A stretch of DNA of 64,000 bases from Lucinisca nassula (taxonomy: Eukaryota > Mollusca > Bivalvia > Lucinida > Lucinidae): assembly GCA_963580285.1 (NCBI GenBank), contig OY757011.1, positions 95,959,650-96,023,649 of the forward strand, given 5' to 3'. Each line of letters begins with the position of its first letter. The stretch's first letter is position 1. A program made the translations under genes and the position numbers. The notes beneath the pieces were generated by a model. It did no database searches, was not told the origin of the DNA, and saw nothing but the letters and a program-made list of their open reading frames with translations. Positions 20,790 to 30,880 of the stretch are shown here, in pieces.

Positions 20790-20958
20790 CCTGTATGAGT
20801 GCGTGAGTGTTTGAGGTTTACGTCCCACCAACAGCTAAGGTCATACGGAGACGGGACCTCGGTTTAAAGACTCATTCAAAAGAGAGAAGCCCGGGATCGA
20901 TCCTGCGACCCCTGGTTTACAAGGCGAGTAGCGTAACTACTACACCACGGAGGCTTCT
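20790..20958 (-). repeat. tRNA-derived SINE, minus strand
   Basis: Read from 20957 downward: AAGCCTCCGTGGTGTAGTAG as the A-box region, CAGGATCGATCCCGGG as the B-box region, then TTTAAACCGAGGTCCCGTC, which resembles the V-type SINE central domain, and GGTGGGACGTAAACCTCAAA. Confidence 0.7.
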
Positions 20959-21274
20959 AGGAGCCTGTATGTGAACCCAAATTACACATCCTTTGAACAC
21001 GGTTTAAACACAAGGATGGAGATGTGGAACAAGTAAAATCGATTCATCCTCACCGTCCTACTCCCTTTTGACGGTTCTAAGACTTTGGGCGTTGTTTTTT
21101 TTTCTTAGGCGGCGGTTCTTGGTTTGTTGTAGCCCATTTCTTACACGGATGTTTTAACGTATGACATTTACATTAATTTGGTGAATAAAAAAAAAATATG
21201 TCATCGAGTATGATAGAAACGCTAGAAGTTTAACATACTGGATGAAATTTTTTGACAATTCTGATGTTTTAACT
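20959..21274. other. Possible divergent PLE UTR
   Basis: AAGTAAAATCGATTCATCC and GGCGGCGGTTCTTGGTTTG recall the PLE UTR blocks AATCGATTTAAGCCC and AAGGCGGTTCTTCTGT in the right order. The match is weak. Confidence 0.35.
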
Positions 21275-21945
21275 ACGGAACCCGGGAAGGGACATGATAT
21301 TTTTTTTGTTTTATAAGTTGTGCGCACAAGATAATATCTTGTGCGGACAAGATATTATCTTGTTTGGACAACATATTATCTTGTGCGCACAATATATTAT
21401 CTTGTGCGGACAACATATTATCTTGTGCAGACAAGATCTTGGGAAGTTGTGCGAACAAGATATTATCTTGTCCGCACAAGATATTAAGTTGAGCGAACAA
21501 GATATTATCTTGTCTGCACAAGATAATATATTGTCTGCCCAACATAGATCTTGTGTGGACGAGATATTATCTTGTTCGCACAACTTAATATCTTGTGCGC
21601 ACAAGATATTATCTTGTCCGTACAAGATATGATCTTGTTCGCACAACTTAATATCTTGTGCGCACATGATAATATCTTGTCCGCACAAGATAATATCTTG
21701 TTCGCACAACTTCCCAATATCTATGTTGTGCAAACAAGATAATATGTTGTGCGAACAAGATATCTTGTGCGCACAAGATAATATGTTGTCCGCACAAGAT
21801 AAATTATGTTGTCCGCTCAACATAATATCTTGTGCGCACAACATATTATCTTGTCCACACAAGATAATATCTTTTTCGCACAACTTAATATCTTGTTTGC
21901 ACAACATATTAAAACAAAAATCAATGTCCCTTTTGCCGGTTCCGC
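21275..21945. mobile_element. Inverted-repeat element filled with a palindromic-word array
   Basis: Ends are imperfect inverted repeats of about 40 bp: CGGAACCCGGGAAGGGACAT, then a T-run and GTTTTAT at 21276-21316; inverted at 21905-21945 as CGGAACCGGCAAAAGGGACA. Between them the 16 bp word ACAAGATATTATCTTG (or its TAATAT variant) recurs about 25-30 times, joined by GTGCGCAC, GTGCGGAC or GTTCGCAC. Because the word is self-complementary, long frames appear on both strands as repeats of residues such as ILCAQDN; these are not genes. Confidence 0.8.
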
Positions 21946-22532
21946 ATTTAACACACTCAATGAAATATGATTGGTATTTATAGTAAGTAAATTGTCTTTT
22001 ATTTTATACGAAAGACAAACCACAAATGCTGTACGGGCTGCTACAGTAACTGTAAAATATATACTCGTGTTATGTTTCACAATGTGAAAATATCATTTGT
22101 GAAAATATTATTTTTATTTGCTTCAGATATGCATCGATTTCACTACAAAATATCAAATAAATATTAATATTCTATTTGCTTTACAACACTGTAATCGCCT
22201 CGTCGTAGAAGAGAATGCTGGTAAGTTTGTTTTCAGTTGTATTTGTTTTGTGTACTTTGTACTTTGTATTGTATTTTCTCTTCCTCTGGGAGCCATAATT
22301 AACCCCAAATCTATGAATGAGACATGTCCTGGACACCGTAATTTTATTTGTGAGAGCAGTGGATCCAAAGTTGTAGTGATGAGTTCATATTAGTTTAACC
22401 TGACTGGGTCTAAGTTCAAAACCAACGCATTGTTTGAGCATTAAATATGACATGGGAATAGGTACACCTGCGGGGGAGGCAACCCCTACAAAAGTATTTT
22501 GTCTTCCATGCCGATAGGGGTCAGCTCTTAAA
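21946..22532. other. No recognised feature
   Basis: Unique-looking sequence. The frame at 22118-22393 has a hydrophobic stretch but no splice or family evidence. Confidence 0.35.
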
Positions 22533-22567
22533 GGAAAGAATTTGCTCCTGAGGAGTAAATTCTTTCC
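22533..22567. repeat. 35 bp palindrome, recurring
   Basis: GGAAAGAATTTGCTCC, then TGA, then GGAGTAAATTCTTTCC. The same palindrome is at about 39881, 42769 and 50275. Confidence 0.75.
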
Positions 22568-22759
22568 TGTAAGCGCAGACCCCCTTTTTAGAGGTATTGA
22601 GCCTAAAGAATAGCAAACAGGAAAATCCGAAAGATGTCTCCCTTTGAAAAAAATAGCCATCGGAAGAGATGGCAAATCCCCCGACCAAAAGCCAATATGG
22701 CCTTCAGAAGATTGTTCACCAATAGAAAGTGCACCAGAATTAAACCAGCAATATATCAC
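22568..22759. other. No recognised feature
   Basis: Spacer before the 157 bp array. It may be the unique 5' part of that element. Confidence 0.3.
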
Positions 22760-22800
22760 AAAAGTATTGCAGTTACGGCCATCAAAAGATTATACTGTCA

Positions 22801-24955
22801 GGGGAGATAACTAAAAAACAAGGGCACTCAGAAATGTCATTCTTGCGCATGACATGCCTGCTAAAGCTCATGTATTTCTGTATAAAGTACCATCAATACG
22901 TCTCAAAGGGTATTGGAGATATGGTGATCACAAGCAGGTCATACTGTTATATTGAAAGGGTAGATAACTCAAATACCACAGCACCAATAGTTGTGGTTCT
23001 TGCACATGACATCCCTTCTGTACCTTGTATACAATTGTGCCAAGTTCCTTCAATATATCTCAAAGGGTGTTGGAGTTATGGCCATCACAAGATTATATTG
23101 CCAGGGGAGATAACTAAAAAACCAGAGCACCCAGAGTTGTAATTCTTGAGCATGACACACCTGCTTAACCTCATGTACATCTGCATCAAGTACCACAAAT
23201 ATGTCTCAAAGGGTATTGGAGGCACAATGATCACAAGGTTGTCATACTGTTATATTGGAAGGGGAGATAACTCAAATATCACAGCACCCAGAGTTGTGGT
23301 TCATAGGCATGAAGCGCCATCTCAATGTTGTATACAATTGTGCCAAGTACCATCAATATATCTCAAAGGGTATTGGAGTTATGGCCATCACAAGGTTATA
23401 TTGTCAGGGGAGATAATTAAAAAACCAGGGCACCCAGAGTTGTGGTTCTTGCACGTGACACACCTGCTTAACCTCATGTACAACAGTACCAAGTATCATC
23501 AATATATCTCACAGAGTGTTGGAGATGTGGCCATCACAAGGTAGTGATTCTATATTATTGGAAGGGGAGATAACTAAAAAACCATGGCACCCAGAGTTGT
23601 GGTTCTTGTGCATGACACACCGTCTCGGCCTTGTGAAAAACTGTGCCAGGTATCATCAATATATCTTAAAGGGTATTAGAATTATGGCCATCACAAGGTT
23701 GTCACTCTATTTTATTGGAAGGGGAGATAACTCCAAAACCATGGCAACCAGAGTTGTGCTTCTTGTGCATGACACACTGTCTCAGCCTTGTGAACAACTG
23801 TGCCAGGTACCATCAATATATCTCAAAGGGTAGTGAAGTTATGGTCATCACAAAGTAGTTATTCTATTTTATTAAAAGGGGAGATAACTAAAAAAGTACG
23901 GCATCCAGATTTCTGGTTCTTGCGAATGACACGCCATCTCAGCCTTGTGAACAATTGTGCCATGAACCATCAATGACTCTCGAAGGGTATAGGAGTTATG
24001 GCCATCACAAGGTTGTCACTCTATTTTATTGGAAGGGGAGGTAACTCCAAAACCATGGCAACCAGAGTTGTGCTTCTTGTGCATGACACACTGTCTCAGC
24101 CTTGTGAACAACTGTGCCAGATACCATCAATATATCTCAAAGGGTAGTGAAGTTATGGCCATCACAAAGTAGTTATTCTATTTTATTAAAAGGGGAGATA
24201 ACTAAAAAAGTATGGCATCCAGATTTCTGGTTCTTGCGAATGACACGCCATCTCAGCCTTGTGAACAATTGTGCCATGAACCATCAATGACTCTCGAAGG
24301 GTATAGGAGTTATGGCCATCACAAGGTTGTCACTCTATTTTATTGGAAGGGGAGGTAACTCCAAAACCATGGCAACCAGAGTTGTGGTTCTTGTGCATGA
24401 CACGCCGTCTCAGCCTTGTGAACAACTGTGCCAGATACCATCAATATATCTCAAAGGGTATTGGAGTTATGGCCATCACAAAGTAGTCATTCTTTTCTAT
24501 TAAAAGGGGAGATAACTAAAAAGTATGGCATTCAGAGTTCTGGTTCTTGCGCATGACACACCGTCTCAGCCTTGTGAACAATTGTGCCAAGAACCATCAA
24601 TGAAACTCAAAGGGTATAAGAGTTACGGCCATCACAAGGTTGTCACTCTATTTTATTGGAAGGGGAGATAACTCCAAAACCATGGCAACCAGAGCTGTGG
24701 TTCTTGTGCATGACACGCCGTCTCAGCCTTGTGAACAACTGTGCCAGGTACCATCAATATATCTCAAAGGGTATTGGAGTTATGGCCATCACAAAGTAGT
24801 CATTCTATTTTATTAAAAGGGGAGATAACTAAAAAAGTATGGCATCCAGAGTTCTGGTTCTTGCGCATGACACACCTTCTCGGCCTTGTGAACAATTGTG
24901 CCAAGAACCATCAATGAATCTCAAAGGGTATAGGAGTTATGGCCATCACAAGGTT
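22801..24955 (+). repeat. 157 bp satellite array with dimeric higher-order structure
   Basis: The marker GGGGAGATAA or GGGGAGGTAA begins units at 22801, 23104, 23261, 23407, 23564, 23721, 23878, 24035, 24192, 24349, 24506, 24662 and 24819 (one more diverged at about 22968). From 23721 two unit types alternate. One has CCAAAACCATGGCAACCAGA, the other AAAAAGTATGGCATCCAGA with TTCTTGCGAATGACAC or TTCTTGCGCATGACAC. The period of the pair is 313-314 bp. Reading frames through it are not conserved in phase. Confidence 0.9.
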
Positions 24956-24956
24956 G

Positions 24957-25024
24957 CGTCTACGGACGGACGGACGGGCGGACGGACAGACGGACGGACA
25001 GACGGACGGACAGACGGACGGACG
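24957..25024. repeat. ACGG-type microsatellite
   Basis: Tandem GGACGGAC and GGACAGAC words leading into the terminal hairpin of the element. Confidence 0.9.
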
Positions 25025-25070
25025 CCAGGCTGATCGCTATATCCCCCGAAACTATTCGGTCGGGGGATAA

Positions 25071-25332
25071 AAAAATGCGGAAAATGGGGTAGGTCTTCAC
25101 ATTCCTATTAAAGTTTTGCTGAAAAGCTGTGGCTGTCTTTTGCAAATGCAAAAGCTACTCACATTGTTGCTAGCAAAAATTGCAGAGTCTCAGTTGTCAC
25201 ACTTGGTAAACAATTTACCAATTTGACTTCTTACGACATTGTTCAGCTATCGATGATTTGATCTACTGGACCCTGGTGGTTGGTTTTTGCTCTGACGTCA
25301 GCTTTTTCTTGAGTACTCAAATATGATCTATA
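25071..25332. other. No recognised feature
   Basis: Spacer between elements without a recognised repeat. Confidence 0.35.
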
Positions 25333-25732
25333 TAGAGGATCATACATGAGTGTCCATGTATTATTGAATTTATTAAACGAGTTGAAGAAACGAGATAGAA
25401 TGCGAAGCAGCGCCGGACATGTGATAACATATAATCACTTTGCGAGGCTTGATCGAGCATTTTGTCTCTTTTCCTCAACTAGTTAAATAAATGTAATCGA
25501 ATGCAAGAATTTATTTATCATATGACATTATAAACGCATTTTATTCACAATTTTTAATAAAAATGTCAACATTTCGCTATTAGTAAACGCGATGTCGTTG
25601 TACGTTGGACGTTGTACATGTGCGTCTAATGTTACGATGCGTATTTAACTAATTTGCACATCAAATCCACTACTTGAGTACGGAATTTAATGCATGGCGT
25701 TATTAAATTATCAGACGCGACGTAATATGATT
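25333..25732 (-). mobile_element. TCATATGA-family MITE, decayed
   Basis: Starts TAGAGGATCATACATGAGTG. It has a damaged palindrome (TTGAAGAAACGAGATAGAAT to TCTCTTTTCCTCAACTAG), then GTAAACGCGATGTCGTTG and AGACGCGACGTAATATGA. A segment ACATGTGATAACATATAATC is inserted in the palindrome loop. Confidence 0.7.
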
Positions 25733-25885
25733 AAAAAGAATCATCCTTTGGAAGCAAGGGATAGACCAAAGAATGTGTTGAGTGTACAAGATTTTCTGGG
25801 CCAGACTATCTAGTTTCGGCCAATTAGGCCTCATCAGTGGCCCTCATTTGTTTAAAAAAGCATTCTATAATGAAATCAACAAGAA
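25733..25885 (-). repeat. Dispersed repeat carrying a hammerhead ribozyme, copy 2
   Basis: Minus-strand relative of 3641-3785. The flanks on both sides of the ribozyme are also shared: TTGATTTCATTATAGAATG upstream, GAAAATCTTGTACACTC and CCTTGCTTCCAAAGGAT downstream. Confidence 0.6.
25798..25843 (-). ncRNA. Hammerhead ribozyme, type I, copy 2
   Basis: On the minus strand: stem I GGGCCA/TGGCCC (perfect six pairs), CTGATGA, stem II GGCC/GGCC with loop TAATT, GAAA, and stem III ACT/AGT with loop AGAT. Cleavage is predicted after the C opposite G25804. It has the same 46 nt length as the plus-strand copy at 3671. The stem I difference between copies (C-G here, U.G there) keeps pairing. The stem III loop differs (AGAT here, AGCT there). 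Confidence 0.88.
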
Positions 25886-25949
25886 TTCCGCCAAAGGCTA
25901 TGTCGTGCCTGTGGGAGCGCAAAGTCACCGAACCATGTAATCTAGGACA

Positions 25950-26835
25950 TGGTCAAATATTAATGCTTCCATAAAAGTTTCCATTCCTAGATGCAAGCTT
26001 GTACCAGGTATCATTAATGAAGCTGTAACAGCTGTTGAGAAATGAACTTAAACATTAGGTTGAACACTAGGGTTGATGCAATAGTTCACTAAGTCAGTGA
26101 ACCATGAAATTTAACGTTTGACATTTACAAATTTAGGTCAAATATTAATGCTTGCCTTAAAATTGCCATCCCTATATACAAGTTTGTACCAAGTATCTTT
26201 ACTAAGGCTCTTATAGTTCTTTTGAAATGAACTTGACGATAAGGGTGAACGCTATGGTGGTCACAATATTTCACAAAGTCAGTGAACCATAAAATGTAGG
26301 TCAAGGTCAAATATGGATGCTTGCATTAAAATTGCCATCCCTAGATACAAGTTTGTACAAAATATCATTATTGAAGCTCTTATAGTTCTTGAAAAATAAA
26401 CATGATCATTAGGCTAGGGTGGTCGCAATATTTTACAAAGTCAGTGAACCATGAAATATAGGTCAAGGTCAAATATGGATGCATGCATCTAGAAGGTACC
26501 ATCCCCAGATACAAGTTTGTAGCACTTATCATTAATGAAGTAGAATTAAACGTTGACCATTAGGGTGAACGCTAGGGTGGTGGCAATATTTTACGAAGAC
26601 AGTGAACCATAAAATGTAGGTCAAGGTCAAATATGGATGCTTGCATTTAAGTTGCCATCCACAGATACAAGTTTGTACCAAGTATCATAAATGAAGCTCT
26701 TATCGTTCTTGAGAAATAAACTTGACTATTTGGTTGAACGCTATGGTGGTCGCAAATGTGACGCCTTGATAAAAAGGACGAACGGACGGAAAACCGGGCG
26801 CCTATATCGCGCCATGCTAATAGCAGGCGCGACAA
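25950..26835 (+). mobile_element. Tandem-repeat element, about 160-185 bp units, 3' hairpin
   Basis: Units start near AGGTCAAATATTAATGCTTG or AGGTCAAATATGGATGC at about 25951, 26135, 26304, 26466 and 26624. The end has GGACGAACGGACGG, then CGCCTATATCGCGCC. The stem TCGCGCC (26807-26813) pairs with GGCGCGA (26826-26832). It has the same plan as the elements ending at 25070, 46553, 47587 and 59616. Confidence 0.7.
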
Positions 26836-26934
26836 TCACCCTAAAGGACCAGAAAATATGAATTATACTATGATGAAGGGTAGCATCACGTGATCAAGTC
26901 CGTATAGGCGTGTTTCCATTGGTTGGTTGGTTGG

Positions 26935-27240
26935 TTTGTTTTGTTGAGGTTTAACATTCCCAAAACTGTATAGGTCATTTTGGAGACGTTACTTTCAATT
27001 TTATGGGACTTTTTCCCGACATTGAGATGAAATGACATCTGATGCAATGCCGCCCAATGAAACCGGTAGGGTTTATATGCATGGACCGTCCAGCTCGCAC
27101 CACTTTTCCTGGGCAGGCTTAAATCCTCTAAGCGTTTTGTCAGTACTCATGTGCGGTCGGTTTCAGCTCTGCGGGGAAGCATCATGCAACCCATCTATTT
27201 CTTCAAGCCCCGATGGGCGGGGGCGTGCTTTCGTTACCAT
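26935..27240 (-). repeat. SINE family C, minus strand
   Basis: The tail is at the low end (TTGGTTTGTTTTGTTGAGG). It continues with GGTCATTTTGGAGACGTTAC, CCCGACATTGAGATGAAATG, ACTTTTCCTGGGCAGGCTT and TCTTCAAGCCCCGATGGGCG. Confidence 0.7.
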
Positions 27241-27705
27241 CATAATAAAATGTATTGGTAATAAAATATATTGATATGTGTAGTTACGGGAAAACGTCGG
27301 TTGTGGCCCAAGAATCATTACCATTACACATCCATGTGCTAGAAAGACGTCAGTCGTGTCTCTCCAGATAAATATGTTCGTATATTTTTAAGACACGTCC
27401 AAACATAGATTATGGGTGCTCGATAGCCTCAATCAGATGACCTTGAAACGTGGCAGATAGCTTGAGCCTTCAAAAGTTATGTAAATGATGATGATTCTGG
27501 GCTGAGCATAATCTATTTTATAGCCCTTAGGATTTTGGAAGAAGAAAATGTAAACGATTGCAATGATCGAAAACAATCGTAGGTAATGGAATGATACTAG
27601 GCCTTATATGAGCTATAAAAATCAAAGGTCAAGGCTGACCTTAGCTTAAGGTCACCAGGATTGTATGTCCGTCAACATTTTAAAATACTTTATAAAGCTC
27701 TGTCA
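27241..27705. other. No recognised gene
   Basis: CATAGATTATGGGTGCTCGA at about 27414 recalls one arm of the palindromic MITE. Otherwise nothing. Confidence 0.35.
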
Positions 27706-27844
27706 CTGGCCGGGCCCATCGGAGTCTAACTGTTGGTTTTGTTTTGTTCCAACGTTTCAGTTATCTCTTGTTGTCGAGTCCTCGCCGTTTTTTTTGTTGT
27801 TTTTTTTTCATCTCTGTGTTTGTTTGTTTTTGTGTTCTGGGGTT
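27706..27844 (+). repeat. PLE 3' UTR fragment (proximal part)
   Basis: GCCGGGCCCATCGGAGTCTA, TTGTCGAGTCCTCGCCG and TTGTGTTCTGGGG match the first third of the UTR. Confidence 0.65.
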
Positions 27845-28405
27845 CACTACTAGACATGTAAACCATTAAATTCTGTTAAAATCCCATTAAATTCCTGTTA
27901 ATTATTAAAAACCTGTTAAAGCAACCCATTACTTTTTTGTTCGCAAAAAATAATGGCTTTGCAATTTTACCCATTAAATTCATGTTAATGGCCATTAAAA
28001 CAGACCATTAAAATACCATTACTTTTTTAAGGTTCCATTAATCTTTGACCATTAAAAATTTAATGGCCCATCAATTTTTGTTTTCGATGTATTTTAATGG
28101 TCATGGCGTTTTTGTTAATGGCCATTAATATGAAAATTCATGGGCATTAAAATCCCGTTTCATTTTAATGGGCATTAATTTCCATAAATTACTTATTAAT
28201 GGCCAATATAAGTCAACTTTAATGGCCATTAAATAATTATCGGTTTCCACAACCATTAAAAAGTAAGTATTCATGCCATTAAATCTGAATTAATGGCCAT
28301 TAATAGAATGTAATCAAATAATGGCCATTAACATCATTAACTACAAACCTCTCATGGCCATTAATTTGTATCACCAATATTTTAATGGCCATTAAAACAA
28401 ATTGA
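27845..28405. repeat. Cluster of the self-complementary word TTAATGGCCATTAA
   Basis: The word or its half (CCATTAA or TTAATGG) occurs some 30 times at irregular spacing over 560 bp, in both orientations. The left edge CACTACT...CCATTAA matches the inverted right edge of the similar cluster at 56205-56990, suggesting a defined element. No open frame of note. Confidence 0.75.
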
Positions 28406-28439
28406 AATGTGCTAAATAATTTGATCTCAAATCACTGGA

Positions 28440-28690
28440 TTTAAACTGCATTAGCCCCAGTTTCTCATGATTATTATGGGGGAGCTTCCAATGCTAAGAT
28501 CCTTCCTAAGATAATTGGCGGGTGGGGGGCGTCCATCCGTCTGTCCGCATATAGAACCTTGAACTCCAATACCCTTTGAGATATACTGATGGTACTTTGG
28601 TATGGTTGTAAATGAGGCCAAGAAGACATGTCAGGAGCAATAACCACAACTCTGGTTGCACTGGCATTTTGGTTATGTTGCCTTTAATGA
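28440..28690 (-). repeat. Fragment of the 157 bp element, minus strand
   Basis: One unit in reverse: CAATACCCTTTGAGATATAC, AACCACAACTCTGGTTGC. It is preceded by TCCGTCTGTCCG, the remnant of the ACGG microsatellite. Confidence 0.6.
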
Positions 28691-29184
28691 AGTGCAGGTC
28701 TGGACCCCGGGGGACCCACAAATTGGTGTCCCTGAATGCATCTTTTCATCAGAAACAAGACTATATGTGGTTTAGGGCGGGATCTGAAAGGTTTTAAACG
28801 TTTTAGGAAGGGGGGCATGACACTGGCACACCTCGGGGGACCCTCTGAACCATTCATGCGAAACTTCATACTGTATCCCCAAGACTGGGAACTCTTCTGG
28901 ACGAAATTTTGGCAGAAAGAAGAAGAAACGGAGCGAAACAATTAGTCTCCTTTCTGTCTTTGTGAGAGACTTACAAATGCAAGTGTTTAGGTTCGGTGTT
29001 GGCTTTTTAAAAGCGAGCACTATGGGCTACCACATGTCGGTGTTTTTTTCGGTGAATTTTCGGTATTTCTATAGGCTATATGTAAATATACCAGTACTCG
29101 TGTGACGGGTCAGACTTAGATCTGCATGGGAACATCATGCAGCCTATCCATTTCTTCAAGCCCCGATGGGCGGGGGCCTACTCT
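28691..29184. repeat. Dispersed repeat pieces, including SINE C scrap
   Basis: CCCACAAATTGGTGTCCCTG and CATATAGTC-like words (CTATATGTGGTTTAGGGC) resemble 51560-51640, the core of another tandem-repeat element. 29095-29180 has the SINE C words CCAGTACTCGTGTG, GGGAACATCATGCAGC and TCTTCAAGCCCCGATGGGCG. Confidence 0.5.
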
Positions 29185-30490
29185 CTCTTGAGGATAAATT
29201 CATGTCTTTGTTACAGAAAACGAGTTGTTGTTACTGGTGAATTTTCTGAATGGGCTCCAGTTTTGTCTGGGGTCCCACAAGGGACTGTCCTTGGCCCACT
29301 ATTATTTTCCCTTTACCTTAATGATGTTTCAACTGAAACTGACTCAGAAGTAAGACTGTTGAAAGACGACTGTGTCTGCTACCGGGAAAATAGAGATGCA
29401 CAGGATGCGCTGATACTTCGGTAAGATATAGACAGACTAGGATGTTGGCAACAAAAATGGGGCATGATATTTCATCCCATCAAATGCAATAACTAGGAAA
29501 AGAACCATAAAATTGAGGCTTCATACACCTTAGAGGGAACTCTCCTTAAGCATGTGAATTCCATTAAATACCTTGGTATGACATTACACACGATTTGAGA
29601 TGGAATACACTTATTAGCAATATGTGTACAAAGGTAAAATAGGAAGCTTTGTTTCCTATTACTGATTCTTCACCAGTGTCACCAGGATGTAAAAGAGGTG
29701 GCATATAAAGGATTTGTTCGCCCAATATTGGAATAAGGTAGTTGTATCTGGGACCTCAATGGGGTGGTCCTAAATGAAGAAATTGAAAAGGTTCAGACTA
29801 AAGTTGCTAGGTTGTAACAATTAATAACCGGTACTACTTTTGCCTTTGTCGCTATTTATTGCTTGTAATAGTTTGTCTTTACGTGTATGTATTGCTTACA
29901 CGTATATCTTTTTATTTTGGATAGCCGTTTGGCTATTTTGTGGGAAAGTAACTGTCCTTTCCGCTAATAGCTAGTGATGTTTTCATTAGGGTATAGTCAC
30001 TTCATGTTCCCGTTTCTGTCCCTTTGGAGTCACTGATGGGAGATGTGAGGTAATTGTATTGATTCCTGATCATTGCCTTCACTTTTATTTTAAAACTGGA
30101 AGTATGACTGGAATTCTAGACAAATTAAGATGGGCGTTTCTCAAACAAAGGAGAAGAGACCGTAGCTCAGATTATTATACAAAGGCTTAAAGGGTGCTGC
30201 CAGCTTTCAAACAGATGACATTATTCCCCAGCCAGGCGCTGTAGAAATCACCATTCAATGGCATTTCAGAACCCTATTGCAAGAACTTATATTTACAAAG
30301 ATTCTTTCTTCCCTAGGACCAGAAGTTTGCAATGCCCTTCCTGATTCGATCATCTCCACAGCTGAACGTGCTTGGTGAGATCTCGGGATTAACCTCCCAT
30401 ATCACAGGTCCTGGTGTATCAATGTCATTTCAATGTTTTGTCGTGTCACAAGTAACAATTCTGATTCAGATTCTGGAGGAGGCAAGATCG
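29185..30490 (+). pseudogene. CR1-like LINE, reverse transcriptase fragment, interrupted
   Basis: Recognisable text: SGVPQGTVLGPLLFSLYLND, then VRLLKDDCVCYRE, where the FADD motif is damaged to LKDD. Then diverged sequence with frame breaks to 29820. A PLE UTR piece (29823-30090) splits it. The 3' part resumes at about 30095 (GAAGTATGACTGGAATTCTAG) and ends at 30440-30475 with GTAACAATTCTGATTCAGAT, the family's repeat tail. Clearly inactive. Confidence 0.75.
29823..30090 (+). repeat. PLE 3' UTR inserted in a CR1-like LINE
   Basis: TAGTTTGTCTTTACGTGTATG, GTGGGAAAGTAACTGTCC and TTGATTCCTGATCATTGCC in UTR order, with LINE sequence on both sides. Confidence 0.7.
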
Positions 30491-30538
30491 CTTATTAAGT
30501 ACAATATCCACAGGGAACCTATTTCATAAACAACAGTC

Positions 30539-30870
30539 ATGGGAAAAATGCTAGAGGCTCCCGGTTCGAGTCCCGAAAACGGTAATAAAAATGCGGAGTC
30601 AGAACATGCTCCACTGGCACCATTATCAGGGATGAATACCAGAAAGTGCACCGTCCTTCGGATCGGGACGTTCACTAGAGGCCACCTGTGCGGGGAGAGG
30701 CCACCTGTGCGGGGAGAGCCATCCCCTGTGCAGGTTAAAGATCCCCATCGGTATTATCATGATTACTGTGTAGGCTTTCATCTTGCGGACCTGGAGGGTA
30801 ATGTAACCTGTAAGTAATGGTATGATGTGACCGATCGCAGTATCAGTAAAACGAGTTAAGAAAGAAGGAT
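30539..30870 (+). repeat. V-type SINE (RUDI/BivaV-like)
   Basis: Head remnant with a B box (CCCGGTTCGAGTCCCGA), then AAAGTGCACCGTCCTTCGGA, CGGGACGTTCACTAGAGG, a short duplication of GGCCACCTGTGCGGGGAGA, AGGTTAAAGATCCCC and TGTAGGCTTTCATCTTGCGG. The CCTTCGGAT...GGACGTTAAA segment is characteristic of the V-SINE central domain known from vertebrates and molluscs. It ends GACCGATCGCAGTATCAG with an A-rich tail. Confidence 0.75.
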
Positions 30871-30880
30871 GTTATTTGGC

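Larger units (their letters stand above)
22760..25070 (+). mobile_element. Tandem-repeat element with 157 bp core and 3' hairpin
   Basis: Three parts in order: a core array (22801-24955), a GGAC/GACGGACG microsatellite (24957-25024) and the 3' end GCTATATCCCCCGA whose 9 bp stem pairs 25041-25049 with 25060-25068. This architecture is known for non-autonomous elements of bivalves (pearl-like, with cores near 160 bp) and for Helentron-associated elements. Assignment is by architecture only. Confidence 0.7.

Noticed and set aside
21273..21907. Long open frames on both strands at the 21.3-21.9 kb array
   Set aside because: They arise because the repeat word is self-complementary and lacks stop codons in some frames. 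The text is a monotone repeat (ILCAQDN-like) in several frames at once.
21290..21912. CRISPR array
   Set aside because: Repeats are shorter than 20 bp, self-complementary, without unique spacers, and the sequence is eukaryotic in character.
22118..22393. Possible membrane protein of 91 residues
   Set aside because: A hydrophobic stretch in AT-rich DNA is expected by chance. No start context, splice signals or family resemblance.
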